From the NCBI RefSeq assembly GCF_008923725.1, contig NZ_WBPF01000022.1, forward strand, positions 251,558-315,557: DNA of 64,000 nt, written 5' to 3'. The translations under genes were made by a program, and so were the position numbers. The stretch comes from Bacillus sp. CH140a_4T (GTDB taxonomy: Bacteria; Bacillota; Bacilli; Bacillales; Bacillaceae_G). The notes beneath the pieces were generated by a model. That model saw nothing but the letters and a program-made list of their open reading frames with translations. It had not been told where the DNA came from and searched no databases. Below, piece after piece: positions 47,457 through 55,036 of the stretch. Every line of letters begins with the position of its first letter. Position 1 is the first letter of the stretch.

Positions 47457-47827
47457 GGCATTTCAATTGGAATAAAGATGTTTGAAAATCCGACGCATAC
47501 ATATTTATAGTGTTCTCCGCCTATATCAAACTCGGTCGTATATGTTGAGAAGAAAATATAATCACTTCGCTTTGTATAATTCTCGATTAATAATCCAACT
47601 TGTGGCTCAACATATTTTTTCGCCAACTTCTTACCAGCTGATGCTAAATCGCCAAGGAGACCCTCTTCATTTTCCTTTTGGACTTCATCTAGCTTCTTAC
47701 TTACATCATTACGTTTCATAAACTGCTTTGCTGCCCAATCTGTATATTCTCCTTTACTCGGATTACTATTTGCTAAATATACTAGAAGAACAACAACTAG
47801 AGCCATAATAATATACCTTTTCTTCAT
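47429..47827 (-). CDS. DUF4359-type membrane-anchored protein
   Basis: 132 aa. One N-terminal hydrophobic segment (residues 5-21, RYIIMALVVVLLVYLANSNP) then an extracytoplasmic domain containing YTDWAAKQFM and LIENYTKRSDYIFFSTYTTEF. It fits DUF4359, with no known function. The last five residues and stop lie inside the shared terminator. Confidence 0.7.
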   Translation of the reverse strand: MKKRYIIMALVVVLLVYLANSNPSKGEYTDWAAKQFMKRNDVSKKLDEVQKENEEGLLGDLASAGKKLAKKYVEPQVGLLIENYTKRSDYIFFSTYTTEFDIGGEHYKYVCVGFSNIFIPIEMPKKKDESAK

Positions 47828-48021
47828 ACTATCTCACCGCCTACTCTTTTCTATTTTCATATATATGTACAAGCGATGCAAATTAGAAAGACTAACATCT
47901 ATTGATTGTAAACGAATAGTCAAAATTTACAATACGAAACAGAATATTAACAATTAATTTACTTAATTCTTATATAATAATATTTAGAACTATTATCATT
48001 TATAAAGGGGGAATCAAATTT

Positions 48022-48528
48022 ATGAATGGAGAAAATGATATTATTATTTCTAATTCTACAATGATGCTAGAACCATGCAAGCACCCTTCTTATCAAACAA
48101 AAATGATCGACAGTAGCGGGAACCATCTTTACTCCTGTCAAACTGCTCTCCAACTCATCAAGCAATCTTGTCTAACGAATGTTCACTCTACTTATCAAGG
48201 TAGACGCAAAGCGGTTCAAACAAACTTTAAATTTAAGCAAAATGTCCCAATTCCAATTAATCATCGAGAATATATTTGTGCTTTCCCAACAGAATCTCCT
48301 TCTTCTCCAAACTGTATATGGCTATTTTATAACCATATAGATGACATAGATTTTTTTAAAAAGAGTAAAAAAGCTAACATTCATTTTTCCAATGGTACAA
48401 CTACAACCATACATATCAGTCCCCATAAGTTAAAACAACAATTATTAAAAGCCGGATACGTATTATCACGTATGAACATGCAAGATTCGCTACAATCTAA
48501 AAACCTCTTATTACACTTACTACTGTAA
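48022..48528 (+). CDS. comK: Competence transcription factor ComK
   Basis: 168 aa, near the 192 aa of B. subtilis ComK. Recognisable features: ENDIIISNSTMMLEP at the N terminus, HSTYQGRRKAVQTNF, and IPINHREYICAFPTESPSSPNCIWLFYNH. ComK binds AT-boxes (AAAAN5TTTT) and switches on DNA-uptake genes. The C terminus is shorter than in B. subtilis, and the MecA-binding tail is not obvious. The B. cereus group has two ComK genes; by position this is probably the ComK2 type, which I infer from memory. RBS AAAGGGGG upstream. Confidence 0.88.
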   Translation: MNGENDIIISNSTMMLEPCKHPSYQTKMIDSSGNHLYSCQTALQLIKQSCLTNVHSTYQGRRKAVQTNFKFKQNVPIPINHREYICAFPTESPSSPNCIWLFYNHIDDIDFFKKSKKANIHFSNGTTTTIHISPHKLKQQLLKAGYVLSRMNMQDSLQSKNLLLHLLL

Positions 48529-48538
48529 CAGAATAAGT

Positions 48539-48574
48539 AGAATGGAAAGCAATATCCCTTGCCTTCCATTCTTA
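48539..48574. terminator. Bidirectional terminator between comK and the sigma factor gene
   Basis: AGAATGGAAAGCAA/TTGCCTTCCATTCT stem with one mismatch, between convergent genes. Confidence 0.8.
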
Positions 48575-48583
48575 TGATAACAT

Positions 48584-49054
48584 TTATTCTCTTAAGCTAT
48601 TTCGCATTTTCTCAAGTGCTTGCCGATACACCCATCTCACTTGATAATAAGTCATTTCCATCTCGCTAGCGATCTCCCCCATCGTCTTCCCTACAAAAAA
48701 ACGTTCGAAAATAATGTACTTCTCCTTCTCATCTAATACACTCATAAAGTCCTTCGCTCTTATTTCAACATCTTCAGACGTAAAAATCTCCTCATATTCA
48801 CCTACGTAAACGTTCCTTTCTTGCAAAGCGAACTCTTTCTTTAACCTCTCTAATATATAACCTCGCACCGTTACAATTGCATATGCAGGGAAACTTCCCT
48901 TCTCTGCATCAAATCTTTCATACGCATGCCAAAGACCAATTAAACCACATTGATAATACTCTTCATAATCTTGACGAATACCTAGCTTCTTTATTTGATT
49001 TACAATCATACCTTCATATAACACAACTGCCTCTTTAAAAGTTGCTGGTTTCAC
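48584..49054 (-). CDS. Sigma-70-family RNA polymerase sigma factor, short
   Basis: 156 aa from GTG 49054 (RBS AAGTGGG is weak; an internal ATG 14 codons in is a second choice). Region 2: DYEEYYQCGLIGLWHAYERFD and FPAYAIVTVRGYILERLKKE. Region 4: LDEKEKYIIFERFFVGKTMGEIASEMEMTYYQVRWVYRQALEKMR. Region 3 is essentially absent. It resembles the small SigH/ComX-like factors of Staphylococcus and Streptococcus, and the neighbouring comK supports a link with competence (inference). A four-site palindrome array lies 90-165 bp upstream. Confidence 0.82.
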   Translation of the reverse strand: MKPATFKEAVVLYEGMIVNQIKKLGIRQDYEEYYQCGLIGLWHAYERFDAEKGSFPAYAIVTVRGYILERLKKEFALQERNVYVGEYEEIFTSEDVEIRAKDFMSVLDEKEKYIIFERFFVGKTMGEIASEMEMTYYQVRWVYRQALEKMRNSLRE

Positions 49055-49140
49055 ACAGTACCCACTTCTAAAAGGTATACCTCTTTGTTATTCCGCCGGT
49101 ACCTCCACAATATAAAAATAAAGAAGCGATTTCACTGTGA

Positions 49141-49217
49141 GTAATTTCAAATACTACCGCTGAAATTTGAAATTACATGAAGTAGAATTTGAAATTCTGC
49201 TGATGGTATTTGAAATA
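49141..49217. promoter_or_regulatory. Phased array of four AATTTGAAAT palindromes
   Basis: Centres fall at 49148, 49169, 49191 and 49212, that is 21-22 bp apart (two helical turns). GTAATTTCAAAT (49141-49152) and ATTTGAAATTAC (49165-49176) form a perfect inverted repeat; AGAATTTGAAATTCT (49184-49198) and TATTTGAAATA (49207-49217) are perfect odd palindromes. It lies upstream of the sigma factor gene and downstream of the Yip1 genes. It does not match ComK AT-boxes or other boxes I know. Confidence 0.7.
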
Positions 49218-49229
49218 AGGGTAAAAATA

Positions 49230-49262
49230 AAAAAGGTGACTCTCGAGAGAGCCACCTTTTAA
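49230..49262 (-). terminator. Terminator of the efflux/Yip1 operon
   Basis: AAAAGGTGACTCTC/GAGAGAGCCACCTTTT stem with one mismatch, T-run TTTTTTATTTTT on the minus strand. Confidence 0.82.
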
Positions 49263-49272
49263 TCAAATCATA

Positions 49273-49953
49273 TTATGCGCCAAAACTGTTTCCTAAACCT
49301 TTTAGAAAACCTAACCCTATCGTTAGAATAAAGAAGATTACAATTAAAATTGTCGCTTGTTTCTTGCTTAAACCAGCCACAATATGTAACCCTAATCCTG
49401 TTAAAATTAAACTCCAAATATTAAAAATCTCAATTGAAGATGCAATGCCGTTTAAAACTGTCCCTTTTTCAAATAAAGGGGCTAAACTCGTATAAGCATC
49501 CGTTCCATTTCCATCAAAAATCAAACCTAATCCTACATTTAACAAGCTCCCAATGTAGAAAACAAGATTAGCGTATAAGTAAATAGATAATATCTTCATG
49601 TAAGGGGTATCATTGCCCATTAACATCATAATCACTTTATAAAAACCTGCTGCAATAAAGAGGCCGATAGGTGTTCCAACTAATCCGAAAAGTGCCCCGC
49701 CACCAAGTGCAAACCATTTTATCATCTGCCCATCTTGGCCATTAAGTTCTTTTGCGACTTCTGGGGTATTAATCGTTGATAAATAAAATACTGCTGCTGT
49801 CGTAACCGTCCCAATTAGAACAAATAAAAGGAAAGCTACCCAAACCGGACTTTTCGTCTTCATTCTCTCAAACTGAACGCCAGGAGATGTAATCATCCCT
49901 AATAATGACGGCTTCTTCCCACCTGCAACTTGCGTATTAATATTCGTTTCCAT
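49273..49953 (-). CDS. Yip1-domain membrane protein (YknW-like), second copy
   Basis: 226 aa. Cytoplasmic N terminus with GGKKPSLLGMITSPGVQFERMK, then five membrane helices, the Yip1 plan. It shares this N-terminal motif and topology with the next gene upstream, so the two are tandem paralogues. In B. subtilis, YknW is a Yip1 protein that helps assemble the YknXYZ efflux complex, which protects against the SDP toxin. RBS AAGGAGG. Confidence 0.8.
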   Translation of the reverse strand: METNINTQVAGGKKPSLLGMITSPGVQFERMKTKSPVWVAFLLFVLIGTVTTAAVFYLSTINTPEVAKELNGQDGQMIKWFALGGGALFGLVGTPIGLFIAAGFYKVIMMLMGNDTPYMKILSIYLYANLVFYIGSLLNVGLGLIFDGNGTDAYTSLAPLFEKGTVLNGIASSIEIFNIWSLILTGLGLHIVAGLSKKQATILIVIFFILTIGLGFLKGLGNSFGA

Positions 49954-49969
49954 TATAACGCCTCCTTAT

Positions 49970-50671
49970 TTATATAGGCATATTTGGTAAAAACGCTGCC
50001 ACTATCATAACAATCGCCGCTAAGAATGCCGCTTTAATAATAAATAAAACGATAATTGGAATTGCTGCTTTCACTTTACTTACTCCCGCTGTAATTTGCA
50101 GTCCTAACCAAATTAAAGCAATATTCCATAAATAGAATACTTCAATCGTACTACCGATTCCATAAGCGACTGAACCTTCCTCAAATAACGTCCCTAAACT
50201 CGTATAAGACGTGAATCCATCGCCTAAACTGAAAGCTATAATAGCATTAATAAGTCTACCAATAATAACAACAACATTTGTATATACAATGATCATTACT
50301 AACTTTTTATAAGAAGTATCATTCCCGTAAAACATCATAAATACTTTATATATAGCTGCAATAACAAACGTTACAAGCATAACACCCACAGTACCCGATA
50401 CAGTACCGTAAATAACTTCGGATGTAAGTGAACTCTGTCCTGCAAATTCACCACCTAATTCTTTTTGAAATTTAATCATCTCAGGTGATGTATTCATAAT
50501 ATATGCTTCCAAACCACTTAAAAGTCCTTGTAACAACGCAACTAGGAAGAACATACCCCAAACTTTCTCGCTCGTCTTCATTCTCTCAAACTGTAAGCCT
50601 GGAGAAGTAATCATTCCAAACAATGATGGCTTCTCTCCGCCAACTTTTTGTGTATTCAAATTCGCTTCCAC
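49970..50671 (-). CDS. Yip1-domain membrane protein (YknW-like), first copy
   Basis: 233 aa from GTG 50671, preceded by AAGGAGGCG; the longer ORF to 50719 would include the intergenic hairpin. N-terminal GGEKPSLFGMITSPGLQFERMK then five membrane helices. Both Yip1 genes start with the same RBS context (AAGGAGGCGTTATA), a sign of recent duplication. Lies downstream of the efflux permease gene, whereas yknW in B. subtilis is upstream. Confidence 0.8.
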   Translation of the reverse strand: MEANLNTQKVGGEKPSLFGMITSPGLQFERMKTSEKVWGMFFLVALLQGLLSGLEAYIMNTSPEMIKFQKELGGEFAGQSSLTSEVIYGTVSGTVGVMLVTFVIAAIYKVFMMFYGNDTSYKKLVMIIVYTNVVVIIGRLINAIIAFSLGDGFTSYTSLGTLFEEGSVAYGIGSTIEVFYLWNIALIWLGLQITAGVSKVKAAIPIIVLFIIKAAFLAAIVMIVAAFLPNMPI

Positions 50672-50698
50672 TATAACGCCTCCTTCTATGTATATAAC

Positions 50699-50756
50699 CC
50701 GTTCTAATGGGTGGTGCACTTCCTCATATGAGGCTACGAACCACCCACTAGAACGG
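50699..50756 (-). other. Long stem-loop between permease and Yip1 genes
   Basis: CCGTTCTAATGGGTGGT pairs with ACCACCCACTAGAACGG (one mismatch in 17), with a smaller CCTCATATGAGG palindrome in the loop. No T-run on the minus strand, so probably an mRNA-processing or stability element separating the ABC and Yip1 parts of the transcript. Confidence 0.6.
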
Positions 50757-50783
50757 TAATGTGTAGTTCTACTACACTATTAA

Positions 50784-51986
50784 TTACTCATAACGTAATG
50801 CTTCAATTGGGTCTAATTTCGCAGCTTTGTTTGCTGGAATTAATCCAAAAATAATACCAAGTGTCATAGAGAATAGTACGCCTCCAACGACAACTTCCCA
50901 TGAAACGAGTGGTGGCCATTTCGCAAATGTGGAAACGATATATGCCCCGCCATATCCAAGACCAATTCCGATTAAACCACCTAGAAGCGTTAACATAACT
51001 GCTTCAATTAAAAACTGTAATAAAATTTTACTACGCGTTGCTCCAAGTGCTTTACGGATTCCAATTTCGCGCGTACGTTCCGTTACGGATACAAGCATAA
51101 TATTCATAACACCAATACCACCAACGACTAACGAAATACCAGCGATACCGCCGATGATCATCGTCATGATGCTAGTGACTTTAGAAACATTTTCTTGTAA
51201 TTCTTTTAAATTCACCAGTTCATATTTACCTGAAATTTCACTTGGCTTACGACTATTTAATACATCAACAGCTTGTTTCCCAGCTGCTTCTAAATCGTCT
51301 ACATTTTTAGCTTGAATTGCGATATTTTGAATATCATCTGTTCCGAATAAAACAGGCCATAATGTAAGGGGGATTAACGCTTCTTCCATTTCAAATCCCA
51401 TAAACTCATTATCAGATGTATACACACCAATAATTTGCATTGGCTGCCCCTTCATCTCAATAATTTGTCCAACTGGGTTTACGTCCTTAAATAACGTCTC
51501 CTCTGTTTTTGTACTAATCATCACAACATTATTTGCATGAGAAATATCTGATTCACTTAAAGTACGTCCCTTTACGACCTTTACTTTATGAACCGCAAAA
51601 TATTCATTATCAAGACCAATAACATTCAGATTTGCTTTTTTATCATTTACATCCAATATCTCTGTTGTCGAATTTGTCGTAATAACATGTGAAACATTTT
51701 TCACTTGTTTTACTTCCATAATATCCTCTTCTGTTAACTTCGGTATTTCAAATCCGCCTATAGCAAACTCATCATTCATATCTGGTTGAAACTGAATTGG
51801 CATAAGGTTATTACCACCAGAACCTGCGAATTTCGACTTCAACATCGCTTCCCCGCCTTGCCCAATCGCAACGACAGTAATAATAGAACCAACGCCGATA
51901 ATAATACCGAGCATTGTAAGAGCTGAACGCAGTTTATGAGCTAAAATAGAAGATAGGGCAATTTTTATACTATCTAGTAAACTCAT
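50784..51986 (-). CDS. MacB-type ABC transporter permease (YknZ-like)
   Basis: 400 aa from ATG 51986, after AGAAGGTG; a GTG at 51995 is in frame but lies in that RBS. One N-terminal helix (SSILAHKLRSALTMLGIIIGV), a MacB periplasmic-core domain (about 45-270), then three C-terminal helices with RTREIGIRKALGATRSKILLQFLIEA. It couples ATP hydrolysis to transport of a substrate from the outer face. Forms a complex with the adjacent ATPase and adaptor. Confidence 0.9.
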   Translation of the reverse strand: MSLLDSIKIALSSILAHKLRSALTMLGIIIGVGSIITVVAIGQGGEAMLKSKFAGSGGNNLMPIQFQPDMNDEFAIGGFEIPKLTEEDIMEVKQVKNVSHVITTNSTTEILDVNDKKANLNVIGLDNEYFAVHKVKVVKGRTLSESDISHANNVVMISTKTEETLFKDVNPVGQIIEMKGQPMQIIGVYTSDNEFMGFEMEEALIPLTLWPVLFGTDDIQNIAIQAKNVDDLEAAGKQAVDVLNSRKPSEISGKYELVNLKELQENVSKVTSIMTMIIGGIAGISLVVGGIGVMNIMLVSVTERTREIGIRKALGATRSKILLQFLIEAVMLTLLGGLIGIGLGYGGAYIVSTFAKWPPLVSWEVVVGGVLFSMTLGIIFGLIPANKAAKLDPIEALRYE

Positions 51987-52663
51987 ACCGCACACCTTCT
52001 ATCTTCTGTAATTTTCCCGTCTCGCAGTACAATGCGGCGGGAAGAATACGCTGCTACTTCCTCTTCATGCGTAACCATAACAATCGTTGTACCTTCTGCA
52101 TTAAGCTTCGTGAAAATATTCATAACTTGCTCACCAGACTTCGTATCAAGCGCACCAGTAGGCTCATCAGCCATAATGAACGTTGGATTATTCGCAATCG
52201 ACCTTGCAATCGCTACACGCTGCTTCTGTCCACCTGATAATTCATTCGGCAAATGATGAACCCTATCTGACAAACCGACTTTACTAAGTGCATCCAGAGC
52301 TCTTTGACGACGTTCGGCTTTCTTCACACCACCGTATACGAGCGGAAGTTCAACATTTTCTACTGCTGAAAGACGTGGCAGCAAATTAAAATGCTGAAAC
52401 ACAAAGCCAATATATTCATTACGAATTAAAGCAAGCTTTGACTCGTCTGCTGTTAAGATATTCACGTCATTCAGCATATATTCGCCTTCTGTTGGACGAT
52501 CTAAACAACCGATAATATTCATAAGCGTTGATTTACCAGAACCAGACGGCCCCATAATCGAAACGAACTCACCACTTTGAATCGTTAAACTAATACCGTG
52601 CAAAATCGGTACTGCCAATTTTCCTTGATAATACGTTTTAGCAATATTATTTAACGTAATCAT
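51983..52663 (-). CDS. ABC transporter ATP-binding protein (YknY-like)
   Basis: 226 aa. Walker A GPSGSGKSTLMNI, Q-loop FVFQHFNLLPRLS, signature LSGGQKQRVAIARS, Walker B FIMADEPTGALD, H-loop MVTHE: complete and of the MacB/LolD class. It overlaps the permease gene by 4 bases and the adaptor gene by 4 bases. Confidence 0.95.
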   Translation of the reverse strand: MITLNNIAKTYYQGKLAVPILHGISLTIQSGEFVSIMGPSGSGKSTLMNIIGCLDRPTEGEYMLNDVNILTADESKLALIRNEYIGFVFQHFNLLPRLSAVENVELPLVYGGVKKAERRQRALDALSKVGLSDRVHHLPNELSGGQKQRVAIARSIANNPTFIMADEPTGALDTKSGEQVMNIFTKLNAEGTTIVMVTHEEEVAAYSSRRIVLRDGKITEDRRCAV

Positions 52664-53853
52664 TTCTCTTTCACTTCCATTCCGTCATACACATCGTCGG
52701 AAGGATTTTTAACCACCTTTTGCCCCACTGTTACGCCTTCTACAACCTCTGTCCAGTCTCCATCAGTAGAACCTTTTTTCACATTTTGTTTACGAAGCTT
52801 TCCTTTATCCTCAACATAAACAAATGCATCATCAGCTTTTTCTACAATACTCTTAGTCGGAACAGCAATCATCGTCTTATTCTCTAAACTTACTTGCAGA
52901 GAAACGTGATAACCTGGAGATAAACCATCTTGACTATCAAGACTTGCTTTATATGTATATTGGGACATATTTTGAGTCGCTTCACCCATACCACCAGCTT
53001 GAGCCATCTCTGCACTCGTTGGGAATTCACTTACCTCTGTAATCTTACCTGTCCACTTCTTCTTATTATTTGCTTTCGCAGTTACAGTAAATGTTTGATC
53101 CTTTTGAATTTGTGACTTTTGAAGCTCAGTTAACGTCCCTTGAACTTGGAATGGATCTTTAGACGCCACTTGTAAAAATGCTTTCCCTTGACCACCTAAC
53201 GCTTGAGATGAACTTTGCGCCGCATCTTTATCTAACTTTTGAACGACACCAGAAAAATTACTATAAACCGTAAGTTCTTTCTGTTTTTTATTTAGCTCCT
53301 CTTTTTGCAACTTCCCTTTTTCTTTCTCAAGGTCAGTTGTCTTTTGCGCCATCTCTAACTCACTTACTTGCTCTTCCATCGGATCTGTTACTTCTTTCCC
53401 AGCTCCGCTATCTTTCGCTTTCTTAATTTCTTTCTTCAGCGAATCAATCTTCTTCTTCCCTTGATCATAACGCATATCTGCCATCTTCTGATCAAGCTCA
53501 GCTTGCTTCATTTGCAAGTTAATCTCTTCATTATCATAAGAGAATAACTTCGCACCTTTCTCAACCTCTTGTCCTTCTTTTACCTCAATATCTTTCACTT
53601 TTCCTTTAGTTGGATCTGCATAGAAACTTTCAATATTCCCGGGCTTCACCTGACCAGAAATTAACTTCGTATTATTAAGCTTTCGCTCCGTTACTTTCTC
53701 AAAGCTTACAGCGTCAGCAGATGTTGATGCACCTTTCTTCTTCCCTTGCATTACAAAAATATTAACTGCTGCTACAATAACAATTAGTGCAATAACCCCG
53801 ATAATAATCCATTTCTTTTTCTTGTTTGGAGTACGAACCGTATTTGGTACCAT
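52660..53853 (-). CDS. Efflux membrane-fusion/adaptor protein (YknX-like)
   Basis: 397 aa. One N-terminal helix (about 15-33), lipoyl-type halves around VKDIEVKEGQEVEKGAKLFSYD and LTVYSNFSGVVQKLD, separated by a coiled coil (about 110-195), then a beta-barrel and membrane-proximal domain. It belongs to the RND/HlyD adaptor family, working in Gram-positives with MacB-type ABC units. First gene of the operon; four phased TTHACA half-sites lie 65-100 bp upstream. Confidence 0.9.
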   Translation of the reverse strand: MVPNTVRTPNKKKKWIIIGVIALIVIVAAVNIFVMQGKKKGASTSADAVSFEKVTERKLNNTKLISGQVKPGNIESFYADPTKGKVKDIEVKEGQEVEKGAKLFSYDNEEINLQMKQAELDQKMADMRYDQGKKKIDSLKKEIKKAKDSGAGKEVTDPMEEQVSELEMAQKTTDLEKEKGKLQKEELNKKQKELTVYSNFSGVVQKLDKDAAQSSSQALGGQGKAFLQVASKDPFQVQGTLTELQKSQIQKDQTFTVTAKANNKKKWTGKITEVSEFPTSAEMAQAGGMGEATQNMSQYTYKASLDSQDGLSPGYHVSLQVSLENKTMIAVPTKSIVEKADDAFVYVEDKGKLRKQNVKKGSTDGDWTEVVEGVTVGQKVVKNPSDDVYDGMEVKEK

Positions 53854-53917
53854 TTTCTCGCTCCCTTTATAACTTAATAGTTTAATATAAAAATTGTATA
53901 AAACTTTCTGAAAACAA

Positions 53918-53954
53918 ATTACATATTATTACATTCTTTTTACAAAGTTTTACA
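53918..53954. promoter_or_regulatory. Four phased TTHACA (TGTDAA) half-sites upstream of the efflux operon
   Basis: ATTACA (53918), ATTACA (53928), TTTACA (53939), TTTACA (53949): starts 10, 11 and 10 bp apart. This is the layout of OmpR-family response-regulator targets such as PhoP (TTHACA repeats); the middle pair, read on the minus strand, also satisfies the WalR box TGTWAH-N5-TGTWAH. Which regulator binds is unknown. Confidence 0.6.
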
Positions 53955-54127
53955 CATCCATTTATATTGTAACAAAAATTCCAATGATTAGAAATATGAC
54001 ATATCGTCTTTTAAGATAGATTTAAGGAAAGATTATATTAATATAAGAAAAGCTATCCTATATTAATAAACTCCTCACAAAGATAAATTATTAAAATTGT
54101 TTTCCTAATCGCATCACTGTCATTTTT

Positions 54128-54183
54128 GTCATATATATTTGACATTTCATTTATTCAATTATAATATGTCATATATACATGAC
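54128..54183 (+). promoter_or_regulatory. Promoter between two palindromic operators, HTH gene
   Basis: GTCATATATATTTGAC (54128-54143) and GTCATATATACATGAC (54168-54183) are near-identical dyads, centres 40 bp apart. Between and overlapping them lie TTGACA (54139-54144) and TATAAT (54160-54165, 15-bp spacer; TAATAT gives 17). The layout suggests autorepression by the HTH protein that follows. Confidence 0.65.
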
Positions 54184-54227
54184 ATTCCGTTACACAAGGT
54201 CTACAACTATTAATAGGAGGTTTATAT

Positions 54228-54419
54228 TTGAATAACGTTAAACAATATCGAAAATCTGAAGGTCTCTCGCAGCTAGAATTAGCTAAAAGAGTTAAAGTGG
54301 CGAGACAGACAATAAACTTAATTGAAAACAATAAATATAATCCCTCTTTAGCCTTATGTATCGAATTAGCAAAAGCACTAAAAACAGATTTAAACAGTCT
54401 ATTTTGGGAGGGAGATTAA
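54228..54419 (+). CDS. Cro/CI-type HTH regulator, 63 aa
   Basis: TTG start at 54228 with TAGGAGG 8 bases upstream. The whole protein is one HTH_3 domain: YRKSEGLSQLELAKRVKVARQTINLIENNKYNPSLALCIELAKAL. Small single-domain regulators of this type (YozG/YgzD-like) are usually encoded with a membrane protein, as here: the next gene starts directly after its stop codon. Likely autorepressor at the two flanking palindromes. Confidence 0.88.
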   Translation: MNNVKQYRKSEGLSQLELAKRVKVARQTINLIENNKYNPSLALCIELAKALKTDLNSLFWEGD

Positions 54420-54932
54420 ATGATGAAAATTGAATGGAAAGAAAGAGTTTATAATAGTTTTGTTGGAACAATGAGTGAGCGAGATGAATATCAAAAACAA
54501 GAAATCAATAAAGAATTATCTGTGGCCGGAATTGGTTTATGGTGGTTAAATATGTTGATAATGCTTATTATGTTACTTGTTGATACTATGAACCACACAA
54601 TATCTATAGGAACTATATTAATTTTTCTGTCTAATATGATTTATGCTAATTATTTAGCCTTTAAATTCAAGAAAAAAGGTTTAAGTGATACTGAATGTGC
54701 AACAAAAGAAGAATATTTACAACACAAGAAAAAATTAAGAAAAGCTGGCTTAAAAACAGGTTTGCTTTGGGGCTTTCAAATGTTTGTTTTTATGAATTAT
54801 ATCCTTCCCTATGTAGGTTCAGAGGAAATCTCTATTTCTTTATTTGATGTTGTGCTTTGGAGTTGCGGCGGTGGATTTTTTGGTCTAACTATGTATATAT
54901 TCGGTTTATGGAACCTAAAAAGATTATATTAA
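54420..54932 (+). CDS. Small membrane protein (DUF3278-like) partner of the HTH regulator
   Basis: 170 aa. Four membrane segments in two pairs (about 33-55, 60-78, 110-130, 140-160), with a charged linker (KKKGLSDTECATKEEYLQHKKKLRKAG). RBS GGGAGG lies in the end of the HTH gene. Family assignment is uncertain. The two genes form a tight operon that ends at a bidirectional terminator. Possible membrane sensor that controls the HTH protein. Confidence 0.65.
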   Translation: MMKIEWKERVYNSFVGTMSERDEYQKQEINKELSVAGIGLWWLNMLIMLIMLLVDTMNHTISIGTILIFLSNMIYANYLAFKFKKKGLSDTECATKEEYLQHKKKLRKAGLKTGLLWGFQMFVFMNYILPYVGSEEISISLFDVVLWSCGGGFFGLTMYIFGLWNLKRLY

Positions 54933-54993
54933 ATAACAAAAATCATTTACATATTAAACTGCAATTTTACATACTGTTTGTTTTTCCTAATAT

Positions 54994-55028
54994 AAAAGCT
55001 ATCCAATCACAATTGGATAGCTTTTCGA
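54994..55028. terminator. Bidirectional terminator
   Basis: AAAAGCTATCCAAT/ATTGGATAGCTTTT perfect 14-bp stem, 4-base loop. Confidence 0.85.
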
Positions 55029-55036
55029 ACAAAATA

